From contig JASJDJ010000001.1 of the NCBI GenBank assembly GCA_030065635.1, positions 1-64,000 of the forward strand: a stretch of 64,000 nucleotides of DNA, read 5' to 3'. This DNA comes from Xenococcaceae cyanobacterium MO_188.B32 (GTDB taxonomy: Bacteria > Cyanobacteriota > Cyanobacteriia > Cyanobacteriales > Xenococcaceae). Positions 1-9,218 of the stretch are shown here, piece by piece. Positions within the stretch are counted from its first letter, which is position 1. Each line of letters opens with the position of its first letter. Below the pieces are notes generated by a model. The model was not told the DNA's origin and did not search any database. It saw nothing but the letters and a program-made list of their open reading frames with translations. Both the position numbers and the translations under genes were made by a program.

Positions 1-162
1 CAAGAAATGAAACGCGACCGCGATCATATGTACGGTATCATGCGCGATTTAGCTCAAAACCAAAGCCGAGTTTATGATGTGATGCGAAATTTAGACGACA
101 GACAAAGACAACTAACTAACCAACAACAACAGTCGATCGAAATTCTCAAAAAATTGTCTTAA
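1..162 (+). CDS. C-terminal part of a small coiled-coil protein (5' end outside window)
   Basis: An open frame enters from the left edge and ends at TAA 160-162, giving 53 residues rich in Gln, Arg, Asp and Asn. Heptad-like spacing (MYGIMRDLAQNQSRVYDVM) suggests a coiled coil. No known family is recognised. A second, broken copy of the same coding sequence lies at 5144-5365 and shows what the missing N-terminus probably looks like (it begins MNDKKSDLEQLIES). This copy has no internal stop in the visible part, so it may be the intact parent. Function unknown. Confidence 0.6.
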   Translation, partial: QEMKRDRDHMYGIMRDLAQNQSRVYDVMRNLDDRQRQLTNQQQQSIEILKKLS

Positions 163-205
163 TTACTTATTTTCTAGCTACCCTGAAAAAATAGCCTTGA
201 TTATT

Positions 206-373
206 CTATTCTGGTTTCAGCCAACCCTTAATTGCAGCTTTCCCAATATTGACATAAGAGTTATCCAAGAATTCTTCGATCGCAGTCTCTCCAGCACCTT
301 TTAAAGCACCAACTACACGACGTTTGAAACTAGGACTAGTGTTATCATTCAGATTAACTTAACGATCGCTCAT
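206..373 (-). pseudogene. 3' remnant of an unrecognised gene
   Basis: On the minus strand a readable frame ends at a TAG at 206-208 and contains FKRRVVGALKGAGETAIEEF followed by a stretch ending GWLKPE. An ATG at 371-373 is followed after three more codons by an in-frame TAA, so no functional start exists. About 48 residues remain downstream of that stop. The amphipathic tail resembles the C-terminal ends of some cyanobacterial hypothetical proteins, but I cannot name the family. It lies directly downstream of the glycosyltransferase gene and is probably a decayed gene end. Confidence 0.4.
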
Positions 374-424
374 GGATATGCTTTAGAAAACCATTTATTA
401 CTCATTGTAGTTAAAGACATTATA

Positions 425-2128
425 CTAAACCTGAGCAACTTTAATAGCATTAATTTTAGGATCGCGATCGAATAATACTTTGGGTCGTAGTAGGATTTTA
501 AAGAGTAGCCAGAGCGATCGTAATTCTCCTGGTGTATTGCGCCGTTTCCATTGTCCTGGACGACAGAATAAAAGAGTTACTAGTTTTCTTTCTTGTTCTA
601 GACTTAACTTAGCAAAAGCAACTTTTACTGTAGGGAAATCACCATCAAATCCCGTTTCTGTAATTTTCCCTTGTAAGCAAATTTCTTCTTCTAGTAAAGA
701 CAATTGGATGGGTAAAATTTCCCCTCTAATCAGTCTCGGAAATCCTGGTTGTGTCAGGGATATATCTGCACCAACTTCCGATATTTGAGTAGTTACTCCC
801 CAAAATATTTGTTGTTTATTTTCTGGAGAATCAAGGGTAATTTTTACTAGTCTTCTGAGGTTAAACCATTCATGTAAATCTGGTTTGGGCACATCTAATA
901 AAATTAGTAATGCTGTCCCAATAGTAATTAAATTATAAGTACTCCAAATCCAGCCTAAATTTAGTCCGCGCATTTGTTCTGGATTACTGTGCATTTCTGC
1001 TAAAGCACAAGCGCATAAATTTGACCACAAACTAATAGCAGTAAAAACAAATAAAATAAGTAAAGGAGAAGCTAATTTCCAGTTAAAGGAAAAGCGGTCA
1101 TTCTTCGTTCCTTTTACCACAAAAGATGTACCAGAACAAACTACACTACCAGCAGCGTCTTTAATAGGCTGTAGTTGGCGATAGAAAACTTCTTCTTCTG
1201 GCGTTAAAACATCTTCTAGTCCTAAATTACGGGCAATAGGATCGGTATTATAAAAACTTTGGGGAGTTTGCACTAGGGCAACACTTTTATCTTCAAAAAA
1301 GCCTAACGTTCGCTCTAAAAAATTGCGTGTCGGTACAAAATCGGCATCAAAAATGACAATGAATTCACCCTCAGTCAAAGGAATAGCATGATTAATATTA
1401 CCAGCTTTAGCATGAAGATTATCAGGTCTAGTTAGATATTCACAACCTAATTCTGCTGCTAATTGTTTAATTCTCGGTCTTCTAGTATCATCTAGTAAAT
1501 ATATTTTTTTATTTTTATAATTAATTGCTTGACAACCAATTACAGTTCGCCTCAGAATAAACTCTGGTTCGTCATAGGTAGGAATAAAAATATCAACAGT
1601 AGGTTGAAATTTGCCCTCAATAACTTGTGTTGATAATCGCTCTGCTTCCCGTTGACGATTTTTAACTTTAAGCATTAAAAATAATTGCAAGCTACTACTA
1701 AAAATAACTAGTAGTTCTAAAGCAAATAAACTAATACTAAATACGCCGTCTAGAGGACTACTTAAATTTAGAGTAGAAAGCGATCGCCATAGTACATAGC
1801 GAAGAGTTAAACCTAATAAAATAAATATAACCAGTACTCTTGCCAAACTAAGAGGTTGAGGGCATATTTTCATCACTATTAACGCTAATAAAAATAGCAA
1901 AATAGTTGGTGTAAGTAGAAATTCTCCCATTACCATTGGTGCTTCTACCCACATCGGTGGACTTTGTTGGAGTAAATTTAAATAGGCAAAAATATCCTGA
2001 ATTTGTCCTACTCCAGCAGCCCAAAGAGCAACAATAAAAGCTGATAATATAATAATTCCTGCCAAGATTAAGGTGGCAAATTTGGGTTGTAAATTTTTAG
2101 CTTTTTGCTTATTATTAAAGGCTGTCAT
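425..2128 (-). CDS. Cellulose synthase-like GT2 glycosyltransferase with internal deletion
   Basis: Related to BcsA, the inner-membrane processive glycosyltransferase that makes beta-glucan from UDP-sugar. N-terminal membrane helices are followed by a GT-A domain with the first Asp (IYLLDD) and the DxD motif (IFDADF). After CSGTSFVV the protein jumps straight to KGTKNDRFSFNW, which in the family normally follows the channel helices. The third catalytic Asp (TED), the QxxRW motif and most channel helices, roughly 200 residues, are therefore absent. A PilZ-like C-terminal region remains. The ATG at 2128 is preferred over an upstream in-frame ATG at 2203, because the extra residues come from a TTATCAG-type spacer repeat that overlaps the neighbouring gene. 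Probably catalytically dead; an assembly collapse is the alternative. Confidence 0.8.
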   Translation of the reverse strand: MTAFNNKQKAKNLQPKFATLILAGIIILSAFIVALWAAGVGQIQDIFAYLNLLQQSPPMWVEAPMVMGEFLLTPTILLFLLALIVMKICPQPLSLARVLVIFILLGLTLRYVLWRSLSTLNLSSPLDGVFSISLFALELLVIFSSSLQLFLMLKVKNRQREAERLSTQVIEGKFQPTVDIFIPTYDEPEFILRRTVIGCQAINYKNKKIYLLDDTRRPRIKQLAAELGCEYLTRPDNLHAKAGNINHAIPLTEGEFIVIFDADFVPTRNFLERTLGFFEDKSVALVQTPQSFYNTDPIARNLGLEDVLTPEEEVFYRQLQPIKDAAGSVVCSGTSFVVKGTKNDRFSFNWKLASPLLILFVFTAISLWSNLCACALAEMHSNPEQMRGLNLGWIWSTYNLITIGTALLILLDVPKPDLHEWFNLRRLVKITLDSPENKQQIFWGVTTQISEVGADISLTQPGFPRLIRGEILPIQLSLLEEEICLQGKITETGFDGDFPTVKVAFAKLSLEQERKLVTLLFCRPGQWKRRNTPGELRSLWLLFKILLRPKVLFDRDPKINAIKVAQV

Positions 2129-2192
2129 TAGAAGCGATCGTATTATAGACAAATTTAAGTAATTATTATTGTTACCTGATAACTGATAACTG

Positions 2193-3527
2193 TTAAAGCT
2201 CAAGAACTACTTTGTCAGTTTTGGGTTGAGAAATACAAATTAAAACAGAACCATCATCGGGAGTACCAGTAGGTGGTTCGGTGTATTCTACTTCCCCTTC
2301 ATTAATTTGACACATACAAGTCAGACAAATTCCCTGACGACAACTATAAGGTGGGTTAATGCCATTAGTTTCTGCAAATTCGAGAATAGTACCATCTCCC
2401 TTTTGCCAAGTTAAAGTTTTACCAGATTCAGTAAAAACAATTTCTGCACTGTCTAAATTACTATCACTTTTAGTTTCAGCGGTTGCTTTACTTCCTTTAC
2501 TAAAAGATTCAAAGAAGACTCTATTTTTGGGTACTCCTAATTCATCTAATCCTGTCCTAATTGAATCCATAAATGCTGGCGAACCGCACAAGAAATATTC
2601 TGCATCAGTAGTACCATAGATTCTTTCGATTTCAGGAATTACGGATTGTTCTAGCAATTCTTTGTCTACATATCCTTGACTATGATAAAAATCTTTGTCT
2701 TCCGATCGAGGACGACTATAGCTATAATGGACGTGTAAATTGGGGTTTTCTTGCGCGATCGCGTTCACTGCATCCCGAAAGGCATGGAATTCTCCATTTC
2801 TAGCACCGTGTAGAAACCAAATGTGACGCTCTTTATTTAAACGGCTAGCAGCTTTCGCCATCGAGATCATCGGCGTAATACCTACTCCATTACTAATTAG
2901 TACCGCAGGTAGAGATTTATTGAGGTCTAAGAAAAACTTACCGTTAGGTGGCTTGGCAGGAATAATAGAACCTTCTTTAATGCGATCGTGCATAAAATTA
3001 GAAGCAACACCAGGAGGCACATCTAATCCTTTTGGCGACCCTTCTCGTTTAATAGATAGACGATAGTATTCTCCAGAATTGGGAGAATCAGAAAGAGAAT
3101 ATGTACGAATTACAGGGCGTGGTTGTTCGGGAATATCTAGTTTAATTGTTAAAAATTGACCTGGTTTAAAATCGGGAATATGCTCTCGGTCTTGTGGTTT
3201 GAGGTAGAAAGAAGTAATTTCTTTACTCTCTTTAACCTTGCGATCGACTACAAAATTACGCCAATCTTTCCAAATATCATTATCTGTTTTTGTATCTGCA
3301 ACAGATGTTTTTTGTTTCGATTTATCTACTACAACTAAACCTAATACTCCACCCAAAACAGTTGCTATTAAAGAAACATATACCCCAGATTTATAGGCAG
3401 ATTTGTTTTTCGGATTAGCTGCACCAATTGCTACAGCAGAAATCATAGTTACGATAGCCAAGGCTGTACTAGCTGCCACAGTGCTTCTGAGTACTGGATT
3501 TTTAACTTTACTTAGACTTTCAAACAT
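2193..3527 (-). CDS. Membrane-anchored FAD/NAD(P)H reductase with C-terminal 2Fe-2S ferredoxin domain
   Basis: A 444-residue electron-transfer protein of the Hcr / flavohaemoglobin-reductase type. Two hydrophobic segments lie within the first 70 residues. Next come an FAD-binding domain with the RTYS motif, an NAD(P)-binding domain (ISNGVGITPM), and a plant-type ferredoxin domain with YSCRQGICLTC plus a fourth Cys in VLICIS, matching CX4CX2C...C. It would pass electrons from NAD(P)H through FAD to the iron-sulfur centre and on to an unknown acceptor. It lies 64 bp upstream of the cellulose-synthase-like gene on the same strand, so they may be co-transcribed. Physiological partner unknown. Confidence 0.85.
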   Translation of the reverse strand: MFESLSKVKNPVLRSTVAASTALAIVTMISAVAIGAANPKNKSAYKSGVYVSLIATVLGGVLGLVVVDKSKQKTSVADTKTDNDIWKDWRNFVVDRKVKESKEITSFYLKPQDREHIPDFKPGQFLTIKLDIPEQPRPVIRTYSLSDSPNSGEYYRLSIKREGSPKGLDVPPGVASNFMHDRIKEGSIIPAKPPNGKFFLDLNKSLPAVLISNGVGITPMISMAKAASRLNKERHIWFLHGARNGEFHAFRDAVNAIAQENPNLHVHYSYSRPRSEDKDFYHSQGYVDKELLEQSVIPEIERIYGTTDAEYFLCGSPAFMDSIRTGLDELGVPKNRVFFESFSKGSKATAETKSDSNLDSAEIVFTESGKTLTWQKGDGTILEFAETNGINPPYSCRQGICLTCMCQINEGEVEYTEPPTGTPDDGSVLICISQPKTDKVVLEL

Positions 3528-3666
3528 TATTATTAGGGGATAGTGAATAGAAAATAGGTAATAGTTATTAGTTATTAGCTATTAGTTCTTAGTAAAGAAA
3601 ATAACAATTAAAAAAGAACGACTAAAAACTTTATAGCCTTTCTCAAATAGGTGAGATACGAAATAT

Positions 3667-3730
3667 TCCGTACGCGAAGCGACTACCGAAGGTCTCTCCG
3701 TACGCGAAGCGACTACCGAAGGTCTCTCCG
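3667..3730. repeat. Two tandem copies of a 30-bp repeat
   Basis: The unit starting TCCGTACGCGAAGCGACTAC occurs twice back to back (3667-3696 and 3697-3726), followed by the first four bases of a third copy. It sits in the 272-bp spacer between the reductase and DM13 genes, which also contains TTATTAG-type simple repeats (about 3555-3590). No gene is visible in the spacer. Similar GC-richer units are common in cyanobacterial intergenic DNA. Confidence 0.85.
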
Positions 3731-3799
3731 AACTCCGAACTTAATCTCAACCAAGGTGTACTTCACAAAGAGCGAGAAACGCTATATTTACGCCCATGC

Positions 3800-4267
3800 T
3801 TACTTAGTTAGAGGTGCATAACCAAAAGTAGCATTAAACTGTTCGCACCAAATAGCTACAGAATTGTATTCACTCAAATCTATATCGTCGGGAATTGCGT
3901 AACGTTGATTACCACTAAACTCTTGTAATGCACCCAGACTAATGTAATCACCTTCTTCTAACTTCAAATTTACTGTTTCAGCACGATGCAAAATTACTTT
4001 TAAATCTGGACCTCGATCGGTTTGAAAATCAGCATTTAATTCTAAATAGCGATTGTTCCCCTCTCTTACAATACTTGCTTGTCCTTGGGTAGGATGTTCG
4101 ACAGCAACAAAATCACCATTAGCTAAAGATTCAGCTTCGGCTATAAGTATGGTTGGACTTATGGTCGATCTATTTAAAATAGAGTCAAATTGTGTAGAAG
4201 CCATTACAGAATTAACATTAGAAGCAAAAACAAGAATAGAAACTGTTCCTAACAATAAACGTTGCAT
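3800..4267 (-). CDS. Exported DM13-domain protein
   Basis: 155 residues. An N-terminal signal peptide (hydrophobic run LLLGTVSILVFASNV, cleavage likely near VMAS) is followed by a DM13 domain with GPDLKVIL, YISLGALQEFSGNQRYAIP and an AIWCEQFNATFGYAPL end. DM13 domains are proposed to act in redox or electron transfer, and the conserved Cys in WCEQF is present. The product should be periplasmic or thylakoid-luminal. A Crp-type regulator lies just upstream on the same strand, 133 bp away. Substrate and partner cannot be told from sequence. Confidence 0.85.
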   Translation of the reverse strand: MQRLLLGTVSILVFASNVNSVMASTQFDSILNRSTISPTILIAEAESLANGDFVAVEHPTQGQASIVREGNNRYLELNADFQTDRGPDLKVILHRAETVNLKLEEGDYISLGALQEFSGNQRYAIPDDIDLSEYNSVAIWCEQFNATFGYAPLTK

Positions 4268-4400
4268 TCTTTTAATCCTCGAAATAATTAATCAAAAATT
4301 AAACATTAAAATGAAATTGGCGTAGCCAAATAAAACTAGATTTTAGAGTAAAAAAAACTAATATGCGGTATCTATAAAAACCAAAACTACTTGATTTCGC

Positions 4401-5015
4401 TCAAGCTACTGAGGAATTATGTAAGATAATTTTATTTTGTTGACGATCGATTTTCCCTTCTTGCTCTAGTCTTAATAAGGCTCTAGAGAGAGTTTCTGGA
4501 GTGAAACCCAGTTCGAGTGCAATTTCTTTATAAGGTCGATCGAGGTTAATAACTCGATCATTATCGGCAGTAGCCAAATATCTCAAATACTGAAGTAATC
4601 GCTGATGAGCAAGACGAATATTACGTAACTCTAAATTTACTTGCAAAGATTGCATTTTTTTGACCAATATCGCTATTAAATCTCCTGCTAAGTCAGGATC
4701 TTCTAGCAACGAAGAAAGAAGAAGTTGCTTGGGATAGACGATTACAGTTGAATCTACCAGAGCGATCGCGCTACTATCATAAACATCGGTAAAGATAGAG
4801 CGATCGCCTAAACTATCCCCAGTCTTAGCAAATTCTAGATTAATTACATTGCTAGTATCGAAATAACGAATTAGTTTGAATCGTCCAGTTTGAACTATAA
4901 AAAAATATTTAGCTGAATCGCCTTGTTGAAACAACCTTTGTCCAGTAACTAGCTGTTTAATAAAAGTGCGATCGCGTAAATTTGGCGGTAGACTATTCTT
5001 ACTCAAAAGTTTCAT
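4401..5015 (-). CDS. Crp/Fnr-family transcriptional regulator
   Basis: 204 residues: an N-terminal cyclic-nucleotide-binding-like beta-roll (LFQQGDSAKYFFIVQTGRFK), a long dimerisation helix, and a C-terminal winged helix-turn-helix (YKEIALELGFTPETLSRALL). The HTH pattern ETLSR is typical of the family. No N-terminal Cys cluster is present, so it is not a classic Fnr oxygen sensor, and the usual cAMP-contacting residues cannot be confirmed. It may control the adjacent DM13 gene. Effector unknown. Confidence 0.9.
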   Translation of the reverse strand: MKLLSKNSLPPNLRDRTFIKQLVTGQRLFQQGDSAKYFFIVQTGRFKLIRYFDTSNVINLEFAKTGDSLGDRSIFTDVYDSSAIALVDSTVIVYPKQLLLSSLLEDPDLAGDLIAILVKKMQSLQVNLELRNIRLAHQRLLQYLRYLATADNDRVINLDRPYKEIALELGFTPETLSRALLRLEQEGKIDRQQNKIILHNSSVA

Positions 5016-5143
5016 AGTGCGAGTTAATTCATGCTCAAATTTCGTATATTCAATAATCTCCCCTTAAATTCTGAGTTTTGCCTGAATAGTGGATGAGAAC
5101 TAATCTTTCTTTATTCTTAGTTAAATTTAATGAGATAAAAAGA

Positions 5144-5365
5144 ATGAATGATAAAAAAAGTGATTTAGAACAATTAATAGAATCAAACGCCAAAGCTATT
5201 GCAGCCTTAACAGATGATATTCAAGAAAGGAAACGCGACTGCGATCGTCTGTAGGGTATGATACGCGATTTAGCCCAAAACCGAAGCCGAGTTTATGATG
5301 TGATGTAAAATTTAGACGACAGACAAAGACAGCTAACTAACCAACAACAAATTTTTGCAGCTTGA
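5144..5365 (+). pseudogene. Degenerate second copy of the coiled-coil gene found at position 1
   Basis: Starts at ATG 5144 (MNDKKSDLEQLIESNAKAIA), then meets a TAG in CDRL-stop and a TAA in YDVM-stop before ending at TGA 5363-5365. The stretch from RKRD to NLDDRQRQLTNQQQ aligns nearly residue for residue with the open copy at 1-162. Two nonsense changes inside an otherwise collinear frame mark it as a dead duplicate. The remaining spacer on either side (5016-5143, 5366-5495) holds no other gene that I can see. Confidence 0.8.
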
Positions 5366-5495
5366 GGAGTAGTAGCTATCGCTGCAATTGGTTGCGATCG
5401 AGCGCTCGAAATAAGAATTACTCACAGGGGATTAAAATACAAAAGTAAAGCATATTATAGGCTTGTGCTGAGTTACTGAACTCTGAAAAAATAAC

Positions 5496-6101
5496 ATGAG
5501 GTTAATTAGCGATAAATTATCTGTCAATACAGAAAAATTTGCCCAATCGGACCAAATATTAATCTTAACTGGTGCAGACTGGGATTGCTACGAAAAATTA
5601 GATTCTCCAGAATATAATTCTTATTTAATTTCTTTTTTCAATGGAGAAATAACTATCGTGTCACCAGGAAGAAATCACGAACGAATAGCAGATATGATTC
5701 GAGATATTATTACTGGCTATTGTCGAAAATTTGATATTCGTTATTTTGCTTTTGGTAGTACCAGGTTGAAAGAAGAAGATAAAGAAGGAAAAGAGCCTGA
5801 TACAGCTTATGCTTTCAATACAGACAAAAATAAACCAGATTTAGCCGTAGAAGTCAACTTTTCTAGTGGTAGTCTTAACGATTTAACTAAATATCAATAT
5901 CTTAAGATTAAGGAAGTATGGATTTGGCAGAATCAAGCCATAAAATTCTACTTATTGCAAGATAATCGATATGTAGAAGTAGAGCAAAGTATTAATCTAA
6001 AAGGTATTAAATCGAGTATTTTAATTAATTATATAAATCGAAGTTTTACAGATAGTCCGTTAGATATTGAAAGAGAATTTTTTCAAGAGTTTGAGAAATA
6101 A
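5496..6101 (+). CDS. Uma2-family PD-(D/E)XK endonuclease-like protein
   Basis: 201 residues of the Uma2 (DUF820) family, very abundant in cyanobacteria. The fold's catalytic elements are visible: KEPDTAYAF (PD motif), then PDLAVEVNF (Asp and E-x-N replacing the usual E-x-K), then KYQYLKIKEVWIW. The family is predicted to be a nuclease of the restriction-endonuclease fold, often in mobile or defence contexts, but the biological role is unproven. It stands alone, without an obvious methylase or partner. Confidence 0.85.
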   Translation: MRLISDKLSVNTEKFAQSDQILILTGADWDCYEKLDSPEYNSYLISFFNGEITIVSPGRNHERIADMIRDIITGYCRKFDIRYFAFGSTRLKEEDKEGKEPDTAYAFNTDKNKPDLAVEVNFSSGSLNDLTKYQYLKIKEVWIWQNQAIKFYLLQDNRYVEVEQSINLKGIKSSILINYINRSFTDSPLDIEREFFQEFEK

Positions 6102-6194
6102 CGCGAGCTATCTATAGCCAGGGTCTGATTCTTCCTTAAAGGTCTAATTTAAGCGGATTTTCAGTTGACCGATCTTGAATACCAAATTACTCTA

Positions 6195-6959
6195 ATGCCA
6201 TCATCACAAAAAATTGCCGTTGCTTTCCAAAATGTAAATTACCAGGTAAAAGGAAAAAAACTTTTATCTCAACTTAATTTAGCGATCGAGCAAGGAGAGG
6301 CTTTAGTTTTGTTGGGGCGTAGTGGTAGCGGAAAAACAACTACCTTAAAATTAATTAACAATTTACTTACCCCCACAGCAGGAATCGTAACGGTGGAGGG
6401 GAAAAACACAACAGAATGGCAGGAAATTAAACTGAGGCGCAATATTGGTTACGTCATCCAAGAAATCGGTTTATTCCCTCACTTTACCGTTGCCAAAAAT
6501 GTCGGACTCGTACCTAGCTTAGAAGGTTGGAAAGCGAATAAAGTGCGATCGCGGGTATATGAATTATTACATTTAGTTGGACTCGAACCAGAACAATTTG
6601 CCCAACGCTATCCCGATAGTCTTTCGGGAGGACAAAAACAGCGAGTAGGTATTGCTAGGGCATTAGCAGCCGATCCCCCAATTTTACTCATGGATGAACC
6701 TTTTGGCGCACTCGATCCCATTACTCGCTTAGAGTTACAACAGCAGTTTCGGCATTTACAATCACGATTAGGTAAAACCGTTATATTTGTCACTCATGAC
6801 ATTCAAGAAGCCTTTTTTCTAGCTACCAGAATTGGTTTAATGTCTGCTGGCGAATTAGTAGTCTTGGCAACACCAGAAGAATTCGTCAAATCTCAACACC
6901 CAGAAGCAAAACGCTTTCTAGCTTGTTTAGATACCTTAAACTTTTTGCATAAATCCTAA
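6195..6959 (+). CDS. ABC transporter ATP-binding protein, osmoprotectant (OpuA/ProV)-like
   Basis: A complete nucleotide-binding domain: Walker A GRSGSGKTT, Q-loop (VIQEIGLFPHFT), signature LSGGQKQR, Walker B ILLMDEP, D-loop and H-switch (FVTHD). The QEIGLFPH form of the Q-loop and overall spacing match glycine-betaine/choline-type importers, but the C-terminal CBS domains of ProV are absent. No permease or binding protein gene is adjacent, so the partner must be encoded elsewhere. The ATG at 6195 is preferred to an in-frame TTG at 6165; neither has a clear ribosome binding site. Confidence 0.85.
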   Translation: MPSSQKIAVAFQNVNYQVKGKKLLSQLNLAIEQGEALVLLGRSGSGKTTTLKLINNLLTPTAGIVTVEGKNTTEWQEIKLRRNIGYVIQEIGLFPHFTVAKNVGLVPSLEGWKANKVRSRVYELLHLVGLEPEQFAQRYPDSLSGGQKQRVGIARALAADPPILLMDEPFGALDPITRLELQQQFRHLQSRLGKTVIFVTHDIQEAFFLATRIGLMSAGELVVLATPEEFVKSQHPEAKRFLACLDTLNFLHKS

Positions 6960-7002
6960 TCGATTGGTTGAGGAAGACAAGAAAGATAGAGGAGACAACT
7001 AC

Positions 7003-7032
7003 TGCACGGGCGAACGGCTGTTCGCCCCTACT
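7003..7032. repeat. Palindromic intergenic repeat (GGGCGAAC...GTTCGCCC)
   Basis: An inverted repeat with 8-bp arms (7008-7015 and 7020-7027) and a GGCT loop, followed by TGTTGACTGTTGACT direct repeats. It belongs to the same family as hairpins at 29435, 30728 and 54903. It lies between the ABC ATPase and htpG and could also act as a transcription stop for the upstream gene, although it has no T-tract. Confidence 0.7.
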
Positions 7033-7172
7033 GTTGACTGTTGACTAAAACAAAGGTAGGGAAATCCGCATCTTTATTGGTGTATAATCCTCGACTCATA
7101 CGGGAAAAACGATCGCTCATAATTGAATCATTAAAATATAAGCGTATTGGTAGTAATCAGAAGATAAATACT

Positions 7173-9152
7173 ATGGCAGTACTTGAAAAAGGTAATATCA
7201 CGATCCATACCGAAAATATATTCCCGATTATCAAGAAATCTCTCTACACAGATCACGAAATTTTCTTGCGGGAATTAATATCTAATTCGGTTGATGCTAT
7301 CTCTAAGCTAAAAATGGCATCGCTTTCAGGAGAAGTCAGCGGTGAATTAGACGAACCAGAAATTAAGATTACTCTAGATAAGACAAAAAAAACCATCTCC
7401 GTCTCCGATAACGGTATTGGAATGACTGCCGATGAAGTGAAAAAATATATTAACCAAGTAGCTTTTTCTAGTGCAGAAGATTTTATCAAACAGTACGAAA
7501 AAAGTGCCAACGACTTAATTGGACATTTTGGGTTGGGTTTTTACTCCTCTTTCATGGTGGCAGCAAAAGTAGAAATCGATACTCTTTCTTATAAAGAAGG
7601 AGCAGAAGCGGTACACTGGTCTTGTGATGGTTCTCCCGAATTTGAGCTAACAGAATCCGAACGTAAGACTAGAGGGACTACTATTACTCTTACTCTCCAA
7701 GATGAAGAAGTAGAATATGCCGAACCTACTAGAGTTAAGCAATTAGTCAAAACTTACTGTGACTTCATGCCCGTTAAAATTATCCTAGACGGGGAAGTAA
7801 TTAATAAACAACAGGCTTTATGGAAACAATCTTCTCAAAATCTAACTAAAGACGATTATTTAGAATTCTACCGTTATCTTTATCCCTTCCAAGAAGACCC
7901 TTTATTATGGGTACATTTAAATACCGATTATCCTTTTTTACTCAACGGCATTCTCTATTTCCCTAAACTAAAACCCGATGTAGATTTTAGTAAAGGACAA
8001 ATCAAACTTTTCTGCAACCAAGTATTTGTCAGCGATCATTGTGAAGAAATTATCCCCGAATTCTTGATGCCTTTACGGGGTGTAATAGATAGTCCCGATA
8101 TTCCCCTCAATGTTTCTCGTAGCGCTTTAACCAACGATCGCACTGTACGCAGAATAGCTGATTTTATTGCCAAAAAAATAGGCGATCGCCTAAAATCTCT
8201 CTACAACGAAGATCGGGATGAGTATATCCGTTGTTGGGAAGATGTAGGTACTTTCGTTAAATACGGTTCTCTCAAAAACGATAAATTTAAAAAGCAAGTA
8301 GAAGATTTAATTATCTTCCGCACTACTTATCAAGCAGCTACCACAGCTAGTAGTGAAGAAACTCCCAAAGTTGAAGTCCAAACCGACTCAGGAGATGCTT
8401 GGGAAAATGTAACCCCAGAAGAAAATAAATCATCCAGCAAGCCTTATACTACTCTCAAAGAATATCTAGACAGAAACAAAGAAAAACAAGAAAATACCGT
8501 CTACTACTGTAGCGATCCTTCTACTCAGGGAACTTACGTCGAACTCTACAAAAATCAAGGTTTAGAAGTCATCTACATGGACTCCTTTATCGATGCTAAC
8601 TATTTTATTCCTTTCTTGGAAAGAGAATATTCTGACGTAAAATTCTCCCGTGTAGACTCCGAACTGGATAAAAACTTAGTTGAAGATGACAAAGCCCAAG
8701 AAATTGTCGATCCTAAAACTAATAAAACTCGCAGTGAACTAATCAAAGAAATCTTTGAAAAAGCCCTCAACAAACCCAGAGTAAATATTAAGACTCAAGC
8801 TATCAAATCTGACGATCCTCAAGGAACACCTCCTGCGATGGTACTTTTACCCGAAGCCATGCGGAGACTACAAGAAATGACTGCTTTGATGCAAGAAAAA
8901 ACGATGGCGTTTCCTGAAGATCATATTTTAACGATCAATACTTCTCATCCTCTGATTCAAAATATTGTCGAACTCAGTCAAGGTTCGATTATTCAAGGTG
9001 CTGGTGATTCTCCTTCAGGGGAGTTAGTCAATTTGATGTGTCAGCACGTTTATGACCTAGCCTTAATGGCACAAAAAGCCTTCGATGCAGAAGGAATGAA
9101 AACCTTTGTGGAACGTTCTAATCAGGTGTTGACTAAGTTAACCGAGAAATAA
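7173..9152 (+). CDS. htpG: Molecular chaperone HtpG (Hsp90)
   Basis: 659 residues. ATP-dependent cytosolic chaperone of the GHKL ATPase fold. N-terminal ATP-binding motifs are intact: FLRELISNSVDAISK with the catalytic Glu, DNGIGMTADE, and GHFGLGFYSSFMV for the lid. The middle domain has the catalytic-loop Arg region (NVSRSALTNDRTVRR) and a full C-terminal dimerisation domain follows. An upstream in-frame start at 7041 would add 44 residues that lie in a repeat-containing spacer and match no Hsp90, so ATG 7173 (MAVLEKGNITIHTENIF) is the true start. In cyanobacteria HtpG supports heat, high-light and phycobilisome assembly functions. Confidence 0.97.
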   Translation: MAVLEKGNITIHTENIFPIIKKSLYTDHEIFLRELISNSVDAISKLKMASLSGEVSGELDEPEIKITLDKTKKTISVSDNGIGMTADEVKKYINQVAFSSAEDFIKQYEKSANDLIGHFGLGFYSSFMVAAKVEIDTLSYKEGAEAVHWSCDGSPEFELTESERKTRGTTITLTLQDEEVEYAEPTRVKQLVKTYCDFMPVKIILDGEVINKQQALWKQSSQNLTKDDYLEFYRYLYPFQEDPLLWVHLNTDYPFLLNGILYFPKLKPDVDFSKGQIKLFCNQVFVSDHCEEIIPEFLMPLRGVIDSPDIPLNVSRSALTNDRTVRRIADFIAKKIGDRLKSLYNEDRDEYIRCWEDVGTFVKYGSLKNDKFKKQVEDLIIFRTTYQAATTASSEETPKVEVQTDSGDAWENVTPEENKSSSKPYTTLKEYLDRNKEKQENTVYYCSDPSTQGTYVELYKNQGLEVIYMDSFIDANYFIPFLEREYSDVKFSRVDSELDKNLVEDDKAQEIVDPKTNKTRSELIKEIFEKALNKPRVNIKTQAIKSDDPQGTPPAMVLLPEAMRRLQEMTALMQEKTMAFPEDHILTINTSHPLIQNIVELSQGSIIQGAGDSPSGELVNLMCQHVYDLALMAQKAFDAEGMKTFVERSNQVLTKLTEK

Positions 9153-9218
9153 AAATTTTTAGGAATATTGTCTTAGTCACCGTTACACCGCCACGTCCGT
9201 CAACACCAAGGGTTGGAT

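Noticed and set aside
3667-3730. Start of a CRISPR array
   Set aside because: Two directly abutting 30-bp copies without spacers; no cas genes anywhere in the window.
7041-7172. N-terminal extension of HtpG by 44 residues
   Set aside because: The extension matches no Hsp90 and lies in a spacer; MAVLEKG at 7173 is the family start.
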